The position numbers were made by a program, and so were the translations under genes. Positions 28,617 through 40,972 of a DNA stretch of 64,000 nucleotides are shown piece after piece. The stretch lies in contig CM068367.1 of NCBI GenBank assembly GCA_034769895.1, positions 692,838,462 through 692,902,461 of the forward strand, read 5' to 3'. This stretch comes from Magicicada septendecula (lineage: Eukaryota; Arthropoda; Insecta; Hemiptera; Cicadidae). Every line of letters begins with the position of its first letter. Position 1 is the first letter of the stretch. The notes under the pieces are model-generated. The model did not search any database. It had not been told where the DNA came from and saw only the letters and a program-made list of their open reading frames with translations.

Positions 28617-30021
28617 CGATATCGTTTTCAGCGATTCAATTTACAGGTATGACAATTTAAGAAATTTCTTATAACATTGTGAGAAATAAACAGGTTAGAA
28701 AATAAGCAAAAATTGTACGGGAATAACGGTGAAAGCGGAAATATGTATTGAAATTTCTGTCTGCTAGGATTACATAAAGTCTAACGTTGACAATGCAATG
28801 ATACTGTTCAATCAGAAAACAGTTTGTAACTACGTATATTCTTATTACATAGTAATAGCCTCGATTATAGATTTTTGAATACATTACATAATTGTATTTA
28901 AATATTCTTATCTATAACAATACTGAATAGACCGTCGGATAAGTCGATGAAGTCACAGTAGGAAAGCAATCTTTTTTTTCTTTCTCCCGCCGAGATGTTC
29001 TACATAAGTGGATATATCTGCTCGTAGGTGTCATGTGTCTGTCAACCACATTATGTTCAGTATGTGGACTGTTCTGTTTTACCACAGCACATACTATGCA
29101 CGTTACAGTAAAAAGCACACTGTATTATTATTTTTTATATAACTGACAAACACGATAAGATAACTTGTTAACTGCAAAAGAAATGATACGATCGTATGCA
29201 GTTCTGGTGATACGTCTGTTACCGCTAATCAGTATTACTGAAAATAGAAAGAAGAAAGTAGAGTTCAAAATTTTACATTATTTTTGATATTATGAATTAT
29301 TTACATGTTCAGTACTACACGTTCACGTTTATCGTCCAGTTGCAAATGCAGTAGGCAATTTATTCAAGATTTCGCGATCTTTAAATTAATGACGTAATGG
29401 GATTTTTCTGTTTATTAGTGTTATTCTTAGAGGTGTTTGTTAAGAAAAATCGCCTACATGTTAAACAGAAAGAATTTCCCTGCCAAGGAAAAGCTCACAT
29501 ATTTCTTCGTATCTCCATGATTGGATGTTGTCACCTGTTGCGGCCTCTGTTTCAAACCATAGTTCTCTCTAGTCTGCCAAGCCGTATCTTCCCCTCAGAT
29601 TAGTAATTTTAATTTGCTCATAGATTCTTGCCTCTTCCACTTTGCTTATATACTCTATCCATTTTAATCTTTATTGTTGAATTATGTGGAGATTTATCAA
29701 ATTCTATCCTTACAACAAGGTTTAGATTTAGAATTTCAATTCAATTTTTGTAAGAGACGTTTCCGTAGTTTATTCCTAGTATATAAATAAAAGGCGCTTA
29801 ATTTCGACATTTTTACAAAAATTTAATATACTAGTAGGCGTATTCCTTGTAGAATAAAATTATTTATAAAAATAAAATTTCGTGTATATAAATCCTGATT
29901 TCCCGGAAACCTAATATTACTTACTCACTGTCTGAAAGGGCTTTGGATTCAGAACATGCAATATTTGGCAAAGCGATTGCCTATATAATATACGGACAGG
30001 AAATGTCAAGTAGGCCTACTC
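28617..30021. other. No gene recognised
   Basis: AT-rich DNA with several short frames lacking similarity to known proteins. Confidence 0.45.
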
Positions 30022-30029
30022 CTTTTAAG

Positions 30030-30527
30030 CAGGGGAGGATTATCCATAACGCTAGGGTATGCTGCAGCACCGGGCACCAGGGCCTCAGCTGTCAGAGAGG
30101 GCACCATCCAGCTGAATTGACTAAGCGAAGCAAAGCTTATGACCACATCACGCAATTGTTGGGTTTTCTTACGCAGTTATTAACCGTGGAGAGCGTCAAG
30201 TTGGAAAATCAAGCGAAAGCTCTTATAGACGTTTACTCGATCGATTTGAATAACGATCTACTTGAATCGCTCGATTTAGAATAAATTATACAAGACTTCG
30301 TTAACGTAAAATTAAGAACAAAATGGATCGATTGGTATTTTCTAAGCTCATTGTGATAACTATTTAGCTAAGTGTTTGTCGTAATTTGAGAGTTTAATCA
30401 AATAATTGTTAACTTTCGAAATTGTGTATGCCATTTATCAGTGTAAATAATGGATAAAAGGTTGAATATTGAAGGGTCACCAATCTGATGACAGCATAGG
30501 GCACCACGCGCTTCTAATCCGGCCCTG
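30030..30527 (+). mobile_element. hAT-like element, 498 bp, with transposase relic
   Basis: Ends CAGGGGAGGATTA and TAATCCGGCCCTG form an imperfect terminal inverted repeat, next to an 8-bp near-duplication. The interior encodes a recognisable transposase remnant. The gggcacca / agggcacc phrases just inside both ends are typical of this repeat type. Confidence 0.8.
30112..30284 (+). pseudogene. hAT transposase internal fragment
   Basis: The open frame within the element reads ELTKRSKAYDHITQLLGFLT and then ENQAKALIDVYSIDLNNDLL and ESLDLE. The phrase [Q/K]A..L...Y..DL...L..E is found in ZMYM/TTF-type hAT transposases in the segment before the catalytic C-terminus. Only about 57 residues are convincing; the open frame upstream of 30030 belongs to flanking DNA. 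Confidence 0.55.
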
Positions 30528-30535
30528 CTTTTAAA

Positions 30536-32109
30536 TTCTCTCTTACATAGACAGAACAAATCCAATAAAATACTTACCGTTCACTTTTTTAACTGAGGTT
30601 AACTTTTTTAATCTATTTTTTTAGTTTGGTAAGGTTTCACTACTAACGACATCAAGATTGAAGGAAACGCATTGTTCAGAGAAAATATTACGTACCGCAG
30701 ATATTACTAAGTATGGGAAATATAATGTTAGGCCAGGCCCCTTAGCATTTTGTACAGGTAGAAACAGCAACTTTACATTTTCATTACATACAGTTTCACA
30801 ATGAGTGTTATTAATCTTCCGAATTTTGCTTTTAGTGTCATAATTAGGTGTAGGTCTAAGCTACTGTATAAGTAAAAAACGTATTATAAATAAGTGGCAA
30901 GTAAATTTATATGTAGATAATTATAACATTTCTTATTATTAGATAGTATTATTCTCACACATACTGGTGTCCATACACTCAGACACTAACGCATATTAAG
31001 AAGAGAGAGAGAGCGACCAACGAGTTTAAGAAGGGAACAAACATACTAAAGTTTACTAAGCCAAAAAATAACGGAGTACGAGTGGGCCATGTTTTCGTGA
31101 TACTATTTGTATTGGCTTACACTATCTTTTCATTCTTACGTAAAGACTAGTAATTGTTGCAGTGATAGGTATAGCATGTTATTTTATTTTTGCATTCACA
31201 CGTATCAGAATTACTCAAGTGTTGTCTGAAGGTTATGGATGACACAAATAATTCATTTACGGGTTCTCAAAAAAGCTGGAAGTCAGAAGAGCTAGGTGAC
31301 TAAAAATCTCATAGTTAACTGGAGCGTAAGGAAAACGTAATTAAATACGAATAGGGAACTGGGATGAAAATATTTCTGTCAAACATTTGACAGGTTTTTT
31401 AAATAATGGAATTCATAAAACTAATTATACCAACTGATCGATATTGCTGTATTCAGCAAGGTCTTCCCAAGCAACTAAACTTTTAATAACAAGCAACAGC
31501 AGAGTTTAGATATAACATTTGTGCTTATAAATCCCATAGACTTATGACTTACATACAGTAAATTTCCCGTCGCTATACTTTAAAGTGCTCAGAGCTCAAA
31601 TTTGTGAGTCTTCCGTTTCAGTGTTACCGTGATTGTCACACTATTTGTAATCACATATTTGTCTTTGTCTTCTGAGATCTGTAATGAACTTCTCTGAGTC
31701 GATAGTATTTACTTTAAAAAAATTTTTTTTTAGTTTAAGTTCTACTAAATTCTAACGTAATCTCACTTTCATAAATGTTTTAATATATTGTAACTAATAA
31801 TGAACATTTATAGTTACAACGTTAAATGCGTCATTGATACAGGTAAGAGAAGATATAAATTTAGCAACTCTTCAATCTATAGGACAGTACGGTAGCCTTT
31901 GGAGACGCCAATATTTTACCACCATATTTTAGGTTGTAGTTCAAGAGTATAACTAAGAAATAACACTATACTAATATTACTGAGCATTTCCAATGCTCGT
32001 GTGTTCCTTTGATGCATCGTACGGACGATTGGAACTTTACTTGAGGGTTGATTATGTTTTATAAATAATTTTAAGCACACATATTCTAGTTCGTACACTA
32101 ATCATCATC
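30536..32109. other. No gene recognised
   Basis: AT-rich non-coding sequence; a short GA-rich tract at 31003-31012 is the only low-complexity feature. Confidence 0.45.
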
Positions 32110-33240
32110 ATGATGGCGAGACAGCCCTTAGCGGGCCGTAGCCTCCTTCAGCATATCCTCCAATCGTCTCCATCCAATGCCCACCCACCCTCTCCCTCCA
32201 ACAGTTCGTAGATCTTCTTCAGTATCATCCAAGGATCTTGTTCTTGGTTTTTCTCGTTTGCACTGACCAAAATGCCTTCCCAACAATGTGTTTCTACTAC
32301 TGTCGTCTCATGTATTCTCATGACACGGCTAAACCACTTGATTCTACTTATGTTAATTGTTTCTCTGGGTCAGCCCATACACTTCCAAGTTATATTTTTG
32401 CCTCCAAGACCCATTTTCATAAGAAGTCCCATAGATTTTCCTTAAACGTTTCTCTCAAAACATCCCAACGCTGATTGATTTTTTTTTTGTGAGCGTCCAT
32501 GTCTCGCAACCATATGTCTACACTGGTCTTATTAGTGTTTCATACTTAATACATTTGGTTGCTCTGGAAATATTTCTCGATCTTAGTTGGAGTATTCTGA
32601 AGATACGATTCTACGTTTTATTTCCGCTAACGTGTTGAACAGAGATCCAAGATATGTGAACCCATTAGCAGACTCTACCATCATCTACCATTTCTTCATT
32701 GATGTTAATAAATTGCGGGACTGGTCTTCTGGTTGGGGTTACCAGCATATATTTTGTTTTATTGGAATTTATTACGAATCCAACTGTACTAACTGTGTTC
32801 TGATCTACTAATAATATATATAAAATATATAATATAATATAATATTATATATATAATATATATTCCTATCAGCATAGGAAAGGATTTGCACAGACTTGGT
32901 GAGTACGGTTCTATTGTACTGATACTTGAGAGTCTTGTCACTTGCTCCAGTGAAGAGCATCTCCCTGTCGGAGACCGCTATAAGCTTCAAAAGCGTCGGT
33001 GAGATCACCGTTCACTATGACTCCACACTGCACTTTTCACATTATGAGCTCCACAAGCATTAAACCAAATAATTTGGTATTCCAAATTCTCTCATGGGTT
33101 TGTATAACCTCTGTCTATATTCCGAATCGCAAGCATACATATTCTATACCATATTTCAGGGACTTTTCCAGTATCTGTCTCATGGTTGATATTTGGTTTA
33201 TGGTTGGCTTCCCACCTCTTGGTAATCTCCTACTATAATT
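32110..33240 (-). mobile_element. Antisense LINE fragment: RT to C-terminus
   Basis: On the minus strand the order is that of a LINE ORF2. First comes an RT segment (PTINQISTMRQILEKSLKYG, about 33130-33215, resembling the Q.F.LRQILEK block before the first aspartate). Then AFEAYSGLRQGDAL (about 32950-33000, the LRQGD block) and ILSYAD (about 32872-32890, catalytic YADD reduced to YAD). After an AT-only interruption (32812-32868) follow NISRATKCIKYETLIRPV (about 32530-32590, K...Y.TLIRPV) and TYGCETWTL-like sequence. The end is RRLEDMLKEATAR and GLSRHHDD (32105-32200). Multiple frameshifts make it dead. Neither a TSD nor the clade could be fixed. Confidence 0.8.
32812..32868. repeat. AT-only tract interrupting the LINE at its catalytic motif
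   Basis: About 57 bp composed only of A and T (taatatatataaaatat...). It replaces the sequence expected right after YADD on the minus strand. Confidence 0.85.
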
Positions 33241-36200
33241 TCGGTATCCGGCACTCAATATTCACTGAGTAGTGAAAATGATTATAAAAAACACTGTAAA
33301 TACTGTATAGATTCATTATTTTTGTTGAAAAATAAAAAGAATCATTTATGTGTTGTGCTGTGCACTTTGGGTACCTTATTTTACTCTTCCACGTAGAGTA
33401 TTTCAGTCATCTCCAAATCAGAAGTGGAAGTGATGAAGATAACATGGTGCTACAATTTTGGTTTTAAATTTGGCTAAAATTCTCACGTTATATGGAGTTA
33501 GCATGAAAAAGAATCAAGAGCAAGAAAACGAGAAATTTGCAAACGTGGAGTCATCAGTTGGAGGAGTTTATTGGTAACTTAATGTTGACTCTAAGATTTA
33601 ATTCTCCTTATAAAAAGGGAGAAAGTTATTCTTGTCTAACAAAAAAATTAATAATAATTTTGGAAGAACATTGTTACAATAATTGGCATTATTAATCGGC
33701 ATCCACGTTGTTAAAATTCATCAGTTGGTATTCTTAGAAGTAGGCGCTGGACAGAGAATGAGGTAATCTACGTAAACAAGACTATGGGATTATGCGTTCA
33801 TAATTGCGATTGATTAACACTCCGTAAATAGTAGGTGTAATAAATAACATTACAGTATTTATACGACGGTCTCACCATTAAGTGGAAACAAAATACAGAC
33901 ACAATGAAGTCACTAATTACCAGCTTTAATTACCAAATTTAATAACAAATAACAATTTGAAATCAACAAGGAACCCTCATACAATAATTCAAGTTAAATT
34001 TCTTCACACGCAATAATAACGTCAACTACCAGAGTTCCGCACTAATTATAACTTTCACTAACTTCCGCACAATAATCACTTTCACTAATCCTCAACAATC
34101 ACTTGATCCGCACTCTACAATATCGCCAGGTGTAACTAACTAACTAAGTTCCAGAATAATTTTCCATCCTTTTGGCGGCGTGCCGGCATAGTTTGCGTAG
34201 TTACAAGTGCTAGAACAGTCTGGAGTGCTACGTGAGTACACAGACGCCGTACGCTGAGCTAGTCGAGTAGCGTGTAGAACAACCCTCTCGTCTTATCGAG
34301 AGCGTAACGTAATTGGCGTAGCAATATGATGACAGTGTAATGTAAAATGTTTAATGTTAGTAGAAACAGTTATATTATAACCTATGCAATAAAAGTAAAG
34401 AGAAACGTAAAATGTATGTTTTTTAAATATCTAGATTAAATATTTTCTTATGTTAATTATTATTAATACTTAAGAAATGACACGAAATTATTAATTACTC
34501 ATGACACGGAAATGGAATACACGTAACTTGAAGTGGGAAGGTATAGCTTGAGGTAAAATGGTGCTAGGACCTCAAGCGTGTCTGTCACAGTCTGGTACCG
34601 TTCATTTTTCCAGGAACAAAATTCCAATTTTTGACAATTCTGACCACTTGGTAAAATGTACTTAGGTAGAGACGGATACAGACGAGACCTCGGTGTCAGG
34701 TAAGTGGCCTATGGGAATATCAAAAGATCTAGTCAAATAAACAGAAATAGGCCTACGTACGCTCCGACAACACAAATGGGTATATAAGAATAGTCATAAT
34801 AATTGTTTTAACTGACGCTACTAGATATAGATAATATGAATGGAAGATCTGGATATTTAGAACAAAGCAAGTGTGTTTATTTCGTAATATTAAGACTCTT
34901 TTTCCAATCATTTCGTCACAAATTATTATGACTATTACATAGTGGGTAAAAACTATGTTATTTAACTCGTTGACTTAAATAAATTACTGAACAAACTGTA
35001 TTGGAGAAATATATTTCCTTAAAGAAGAAGGCGTGTTTAGTCTGCGTATTTTTTGCTATCTATCGAAGAAAAACGGTTGCCGTAATTGAAATCATTCGTC
35101 TTGCATGTTTTACGTTAAATTAGTTACCTTAGCATAAAACATAATGAGTGTGTATAACGCAGACTATTCCTGTACGTGCTTATAATATTAGACTGACTTA
35201 TTTATAAAGGTTTCATTATTTTGTTATTTAACCCTGTTATCAAATTGTTAGTATTTTTGTAACCTTTTAGTCTCGAGGGGCTACAACTTCAACTGTTAAT
35301 ATTCTCAAGGTTTTTGCCTTCATTACTCCGGTTAATACCTATACCAGTATGCACCTTTTTGAATACTCAACGCTGAATGTAAGCCAATCATTTAAAAACC
35401 CCTCGAGGCAGCAAAATATTTTAATAGACGTGGATATTTGTCTATCAATTGAAATATGTTCTTTTCATAATTAATCATCAATTTTTATCCGCTTGGCTTA
35501 ACTATTTTTAAGATCTATTCATTACTCACTATGTTCAGTAATATACTAATATACTATGGTGTTAGTATGAAGTTAATTTTAAATAATGAAAAAATAATAT
35601 TATTATAATAACTTGATTAGTTGAAAAATTAAAATTATAGTTAAGAATTCTGATAAAAATAACTTGAAACACTTGAAAAACTCAATTCTAAACCAAATGT
35701 ATATTAAAATCTAATCTAAAGTTAAGAACAATTTGAAGTGCAACTCATGACAGTAGTAGACTGTTATTCAGAGTATTAAACATTTATGTAATTTACACTT
35801 ATACTATGTGCTACCAGTACATGCGTCGGCTTACTACATAAGTGTGTTAATGGTTAATTTTAATTACCTATGTTAGAAAAGCGATATAACAGTGAGAAAA
35901 ATGAGTAGTCTTATAAGAAACGGTGTGTACTTACCGTATATGTTTGAGTAAGATTTTTTGAGAATATCACTCTTTTCATACAAAAATGGAGAAATGAAAA
36001 CTGTTAGCCAATATGTTACTCTTGCCGTCAGTGTAGGTCACCTATCCAAAGCACTTAGAAAAAAAAGACTGAACTGAAAAACTAAGATACATGAATTACG
36101 ATAAATGCAATTAAAAATTATGCTAAGTTATCTCCACGTTCACTACCTAATTTGTTTCACTTTATGCTAATTTGTTACGTCGCCTCAAGAGAGTGTTTCG

Positions 36201-38797
36201 AAACAAGTCTGCACGTGTGCGTGCGCGCGTGCAGATTGGTTTATTTTTATTTTGCGTTAATGTTATTCTTACCATAACGGTTCGTTACAATGTGTGGGAG
36301 ACCACGTTACAATAGGCCTAAATATATTTTTCTTGTTCCTCCTACAATAAATTTAACTTCACAGTAGACGGCTATTATTATGATACTTAATTTGTGACAA
36401 AAATAGTAAAGAAATAATAACGTAAAGTTCTTAATTTACGTAGGGCCTTTGTATGTGGGGCTGTGCCTTTATTGAGGTGAAGAGTTCATTGACATTCCTA
36501 TGTATTGTTTTGTTCCAGTTTATTTGTTTATATTGTCTTCCTATAACATCTATTCTTTTTGTGCCAAAGAAGTCTGCACTGCACATGAACAGAAATTTTC
36601 TGTATTTAGTATTTATTCTGCGTGGAAAGGTTATTGAGGTTAACTGTAAGGTTATAAGGTACCTGATTATTCTGCAATAAACGAAATTTGTTGAACGTTA
36701 ATTTATTTAATTTAAACAGATAAGAGACTAAACTATTCCACAGTGTAGTATAGTAGCAGAACAATAATATAATAATAGGCCTTCAATAAATACTTAACAT
36801 GAATAGCATATTCTGCCTTTTTTATTTTAAGGAATATAATTTAAGTGAGTGGCGAGCTTGAAAACTTAATTCAGCACCAGAGACACGGTTAAACAACTAC
36901 GGGTTTTATTAAACAATTTTATCAAAATAATATTTTATTTAACTATCTTCAAAGAAATACTTCGCGTAAGGAATAACAGTTACTAAAGATATTAAATTTT
37001 CAACAACGTACAGTGTAGTTGCTAAAACGACAAATGTGCTTTGCAGACACTTGCCACTAATTACAACGCTCAATTACATCGTTATAAAATAACTCGCGAC
37101 TGAGAGGTGTACTGCTTCTCCTCTGACATAGATCACCACTAAGGTAAACAATGGTGGCGAATGAAGTCTGTGCCAATAGAGTTTTATAGATTCACACGGA
37201 AGTTTAGAATTTTAGTTTTAACTTTTGTGTAGACTGAACCAGAATTTTTCTCACAATAAATAAATGTCACACAAAGTGGCTTTCCATTGTCACTGAAACC
37301 TTCTTGAAGTGCGTCTGTTGTTTGTTGCTGGTCTATTGTGCTGTAGTTGCTTCTTAAACAGGCTATCCTGACAGTCAATCACGTTTTCTGTTAAGTTATT
37401 AGAGAAAATTGTGCGGTAATATACATGTGGTCAATTTTAATGTACTTACCGCTGACTAGCTTATATATGCTACTTGTAATAAAATAGTTACTGCATAAAA
37501 TAATTATATTTGTCATTTATGCGTTACATCTATAAAGAACTCATGAAATCGACTTAGCAACATATTCAGACGACTGAAAAAGTTTAGGAAATAATGTTGT
37601 AAGTGGGTGAAGACATTCCTCGAATTCACGATAAGCGCATTCCAGAGTTACTGCTGTTTTATATAAGCTGGGGGAAGAAGAAATGACGTAAGGTAAATTC
37701 CTTCATGCTTGCGACGGCAACGTGGGACACGTGTATTAGACGTTTCGGTGATTTATAGCTGTACCTGCTGATGAATGAAATATTTTATTTCAACACAACA
37801 CAGACTACGCTATAAGCTTATTACTAATTAATAAGTGATACAGCAACTTCAAACGGATTGAATCTTGAAATATTTGGAGTATATCTGAATGTGTCGTGCG
37901 TCTACTTGCTGCAGCGCAATATTGATGATTTATTTAATTTATTGAACGTTGACTATTAATAGGCCTACTTTAAGTATAAAATTAACATTAATTAAAATCT
38001 TTTTAATCTGTAAATAACATTAAATTTTCAAACACGAAACATTTACACGTTTAAACATTATTTGGATTTAATATTATTTGTAATGTAGAAGTAAATATTT
38101 GTTTTTAGTTTTAAAATGTAATTTTAATGTGATTCGAGCATATTTTTATTTTAAATTGAATAGAGTTTGTTGTATGTAGCGAAAGTTTATTATCAGCAAT
38201 GTGTCAAACGAGAAGTTGTAATTTGTGGGCTTCGTTATAAGTTAGGAGTTGAACGTGTGCACGTGTTCAGTGAGACGTGTCAGTTGCAATGGCTGACGAC
38301 AGTTCTGTAGCACTTTTAACAATGGTGTCCCTGCCATGTGTACAGTCCGGACAGCGGGGCTGTTACATTTGATTCTGACGTTATCCAGGGGGGAGACTTG
38401 AAATGAGAAGTTAGAAAAAGTTACAACAGTGAATACTGTCTTTACTGAATGTAAGTGATCATGTCTGTTATACTAGTGGACTGATCGTGGTGGCCAAGCG
38501 ATCTTTGGCGAGAAAGACCGGTAGTCTTCAACAATTCTAAAAACTTAGTTAATACAACACGCTTTCACAGTATAAAGGAATTATACATAAGTATTTATTT
38601 ATTTAATTTTTATCGAAATTGAAGAAAATTAAACTAATAGTGTTCAAATGGATTAACAGTTGGTTATTCCATATAACGCACTTGGCAATATTTTGAAACC
38701 AATTTTTAATTTTTATATTATTTTAACTGTACGGTATGAAAATAAAGTAATGTGGCATTAAGCCTAGATGGGGTTTATTTTCTGATGAACATAATTA
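33241..38797. other. Long stretch with no recognised gene
   Basis: AT-rich with local GC-richer islands at 34180-34320 and 38240-38400. The second contains an initiator-like ttcagt and, at 38288, an ATG in good context opening a 28-codon frame (MADDSSVALLTMVSLPCVQS). A minus-strand frame at 37184-37378 (64 codons) has coding-like composition but no family I recognise. No transposon ends were seen. Confidence 0.35.
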
Positions 38798-38822
38798 TCT
38801 CTATATCTCTATATATATAAGC

Positions 38823-39036
38823 GGCTTTGTCCTGACTGAGAGAGAATCAACGTAGAGCAAAAACTACTGAAGATAATGATCTCAAAATTTGAAGGTATAT
38901 TCTTTTGGGGTCGTAGATGCTCATTAAGAGGCTTTGTCCTGACTGAGAGAGAATCAACGTAGAGCAAAAACTACTGAAGATAATGATCTCAAAATTTGAA
39001 GGTATATTCTTTTGGGGTCGTAGATACTCATTAAGA
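38823..39036. repeat. 107-bp tandem duplication
   Basis: Two head-to-tail copies beginning ggctttgtcctgactgag at 38823 and 38930. I see a single difference between them (tagatgctc versus tagatactc), so the duplication is recent. Confidence 0.95.
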
Positions 39037-39111
39037 AACGGTTTTAAAAACTTTCACTCCTAAGGGGCAACCCCCCCCCCAATTGTATGTATGTATCTAT
39101 GTATGTATGTT

Positions 39112-39624
39112 CCACATCTCCTCCTAAACCACTGGACCGATTTCAACCAAACTTGGCACAAATATTTTACGCGACGGGAGAACCAACATAGGATAGGTGT
39201 TTTTTCGATGGGGTCCTTTGGGGGGTTCTTTGGGGTCTGCCACATCTCCTCCTAAACCACTGGACCGATTTCAGCTAAACTTGGCACAAATATTTTACGC
39301 GACGGGAGAACCAACATAGGATAAGTGTTTTTTTCGATGGGGTCCTTTGGGGGGTTCTTTGGGGTCTTCCACATCTCCTCCTAAACCACTGGACCGATTT
39401 CAACCAAACTTGGCACAAATATTTTACGCAACGGGAGAACCAACATAGGACAAGTGTTTTTTCGATACGATCCTTTGGGGGGTTCTTTGGGGTCTTCCAC
39501 ATCTCCTCCTAAACCACTGGACCGATTTCAACCAAACTTGGCACAAATATTTTACGCAACGGGAGAACCAACATAGGACAAGTGTTTTTTCGATACGATC
39601 CTTTGGGGGGTCCTTTGGTTCTTA
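39112..39624. repeat. 128-bp minisatellite, four copies
   Basis: Units begin ccacatctcctcctaaacc at 39112, 39240, 39369 and 39497 (periods 128, 129, 128). Each contains ggaccgatttca, ttggcacaaatattttacgc, gggagaaccaacatagga and a tcctttggggggttctttgg block. Copies differ at only a few sites. Apparent minus-strand open frames here are repeat artefacts. Confidence 0.95.
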
Positions 39625-40423
39625 AAAACTATTAGATCTGGTTACTATGGCAACCCCCTAGATTCTGGTTACCATAGCATCGTCCGACGGGCCTTCCCCG
39701 GAGTTCAACCACGGAACCCGGGGAGTCTTAGGTCGGATCCCGCGAAAGACGGCGGGGCCAGAGTCCACGGTTCTTATAAATAAAGATATAGGTTATGATA
39801 TCAAAGGTGGTGTATGCATCTTAAGAAACTTCTTAATAGTGTGTGAATTCAGAGTTGTTTCAGTTTGAATTTAAAAGTGGATAAGTTAAGATCGAAGTAA
39901 GTTATAAGCGAGTATAAAAAACAAAGTTTTGATAGCGAATGTATTCAGATCATAGTGTTCAGACAATATAAATGCACTTGCTTCAGTTTGAATTTAAAAA
40001 TTGATAAGCCGAAATCTATAGAGGTATTGTATTGTTAGAATAAATTTAGGAGACACTAATTTAACAAATGCCTTATTTCAACATTAACACAATGAATTAT
40101 AAAACGACAGTTAAATACGCAGCGCGTGCAAGTACTGTAGACATTTTATTGAAAACTAATTTAGCTGTTCGCCCTCTCCCAGAGTTAGAAATCGAGCAGG
40201 AGCATCACGCGCAACAGAATTCTTCTCCAGATATAAGAATACAGTTTATGACATGTTCTTAAACAGGTGCGCTACAGAGTATTCCTCCAGTGAGAATGCA
40301 AACGTAACAATATAAGGAAGATTATACAATATACAAGTAATATAACGTTAGAACAAGAATAGGTGCCTATGAGCCTATGAATAAATTATGAACCCGAGCA
40401 ACGCTGGGTAAATCGGCTAGATA

Positions 40424-40972
40424 TCTATATCTATATAAGCCAAATACCACTGACTGACTCACTGATCACGATATCTCTGAAACCACTGAATGGATATCAA
40501 TGAAACTTTGAACATAGCTTCATCATAGGTCTTAGGTGCTCATTAAGAAACGGTTTTAAAAACTTTCACTCCTAAGGGGCAAAAAACCAAATACTGAAAT
40601 TTATCGCGGGAATTGCATACTTTGTAAATGAAGTGGTTGACATCTCAGTTTACTGGAAACCCCGAATGCATTTAGTCCTGAGTTTTTAATCATTGTTTTA
40701 AATTGAAAAATCTTCGTTGTTTGCAGGTTCTTATAGTCGAGAAAAATTTCGAAGTTCAATTAATTAATAAATGTATGTCCGTTTTTTTCTCGGAAACGGC
40801 TCTAACGATTTTCTCGAAATAAATAATAAATAGCTGTTGCTATGAATGTAAATAAACAAACTAAGAGTTGAGAATTTGTACAATCTATCTAATCCTATAC
40901 TTTTAAGCGAGCAATAATTGTACAATTACGTACAACGTGAAACTCCGTAGCGAAGCACGGGTATTTTGCTAG
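40424..40972 (+). mobile_element. Helitron-like element B, directly downstream of A
   Basis: The 5' end is TCTATATCTATATAAGCC at 40424. The 3' end is hairpin CCGTaGC-GAA-GCACGG, then gtatttt and CTAG at 40969-40972 followed by T, as expected for insertion at AT. It shares about 45 identical bases with element A (cattaagaaacggttttaaa...cctaaggggc), so the two are related. Only three bases (ata) separate A's CTAG from B's TC. Confidence 0.65.

Larger units (their letters stand above)
30022..30535. repeat. 8-bp target-site duplication (one mismatch)
   Basis: cttttaag at 30022-30029 and cttttaaa at 30528-30535 flank the hAT-like ends. Confidence 0.7.
38798..40420 (+). mobile_element. Helitron-like element A (non-autonomous)
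   Basis: The 5' end is TCTCTATATC with a run into tatatataagc. The 3' end is a GC-rich hairpin (CCCGAGC-AAC-GCTGGG) followed by taaatcgg and CTAG at 40417-40420. TC...hairpin...CTRR is the Helitron signature, and there is no inverted repeat or TSD. The body carries a 107-bp tandem duplication and a 128-bp minisatellite. No Rep/helicase coding sequence is present. Confidence 0.65.

Noticed and set aside
35274-35410. ctcgagggg ... cccctcgag inverted repeat
   Set aside because: Only about 10 bp pair over a 120-bp gap, with no further complementarity or TSD; too weak to call an element.
37184-37378. 64-codon minus-strand frame with coding-like composition
   Set aside because: No recognised family, no clear splice sites at its borders, and no neighbouring exons.
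38478-38560. tRNA-like sequence (gtggccaagcgatc...)
   Set aside because: An A-box-like phrase is present, but there is no B box (GGTTCGANTC) and no acceptor-stem pairing.
39060-39502. Minus-strand frames with repeated PKNPPKD...LCWFSRRVKYLCQVW units
   Set aside because: They are the 128-bp minisatellite read through; periods not divisible by three break the frame and there is no family resemblance.
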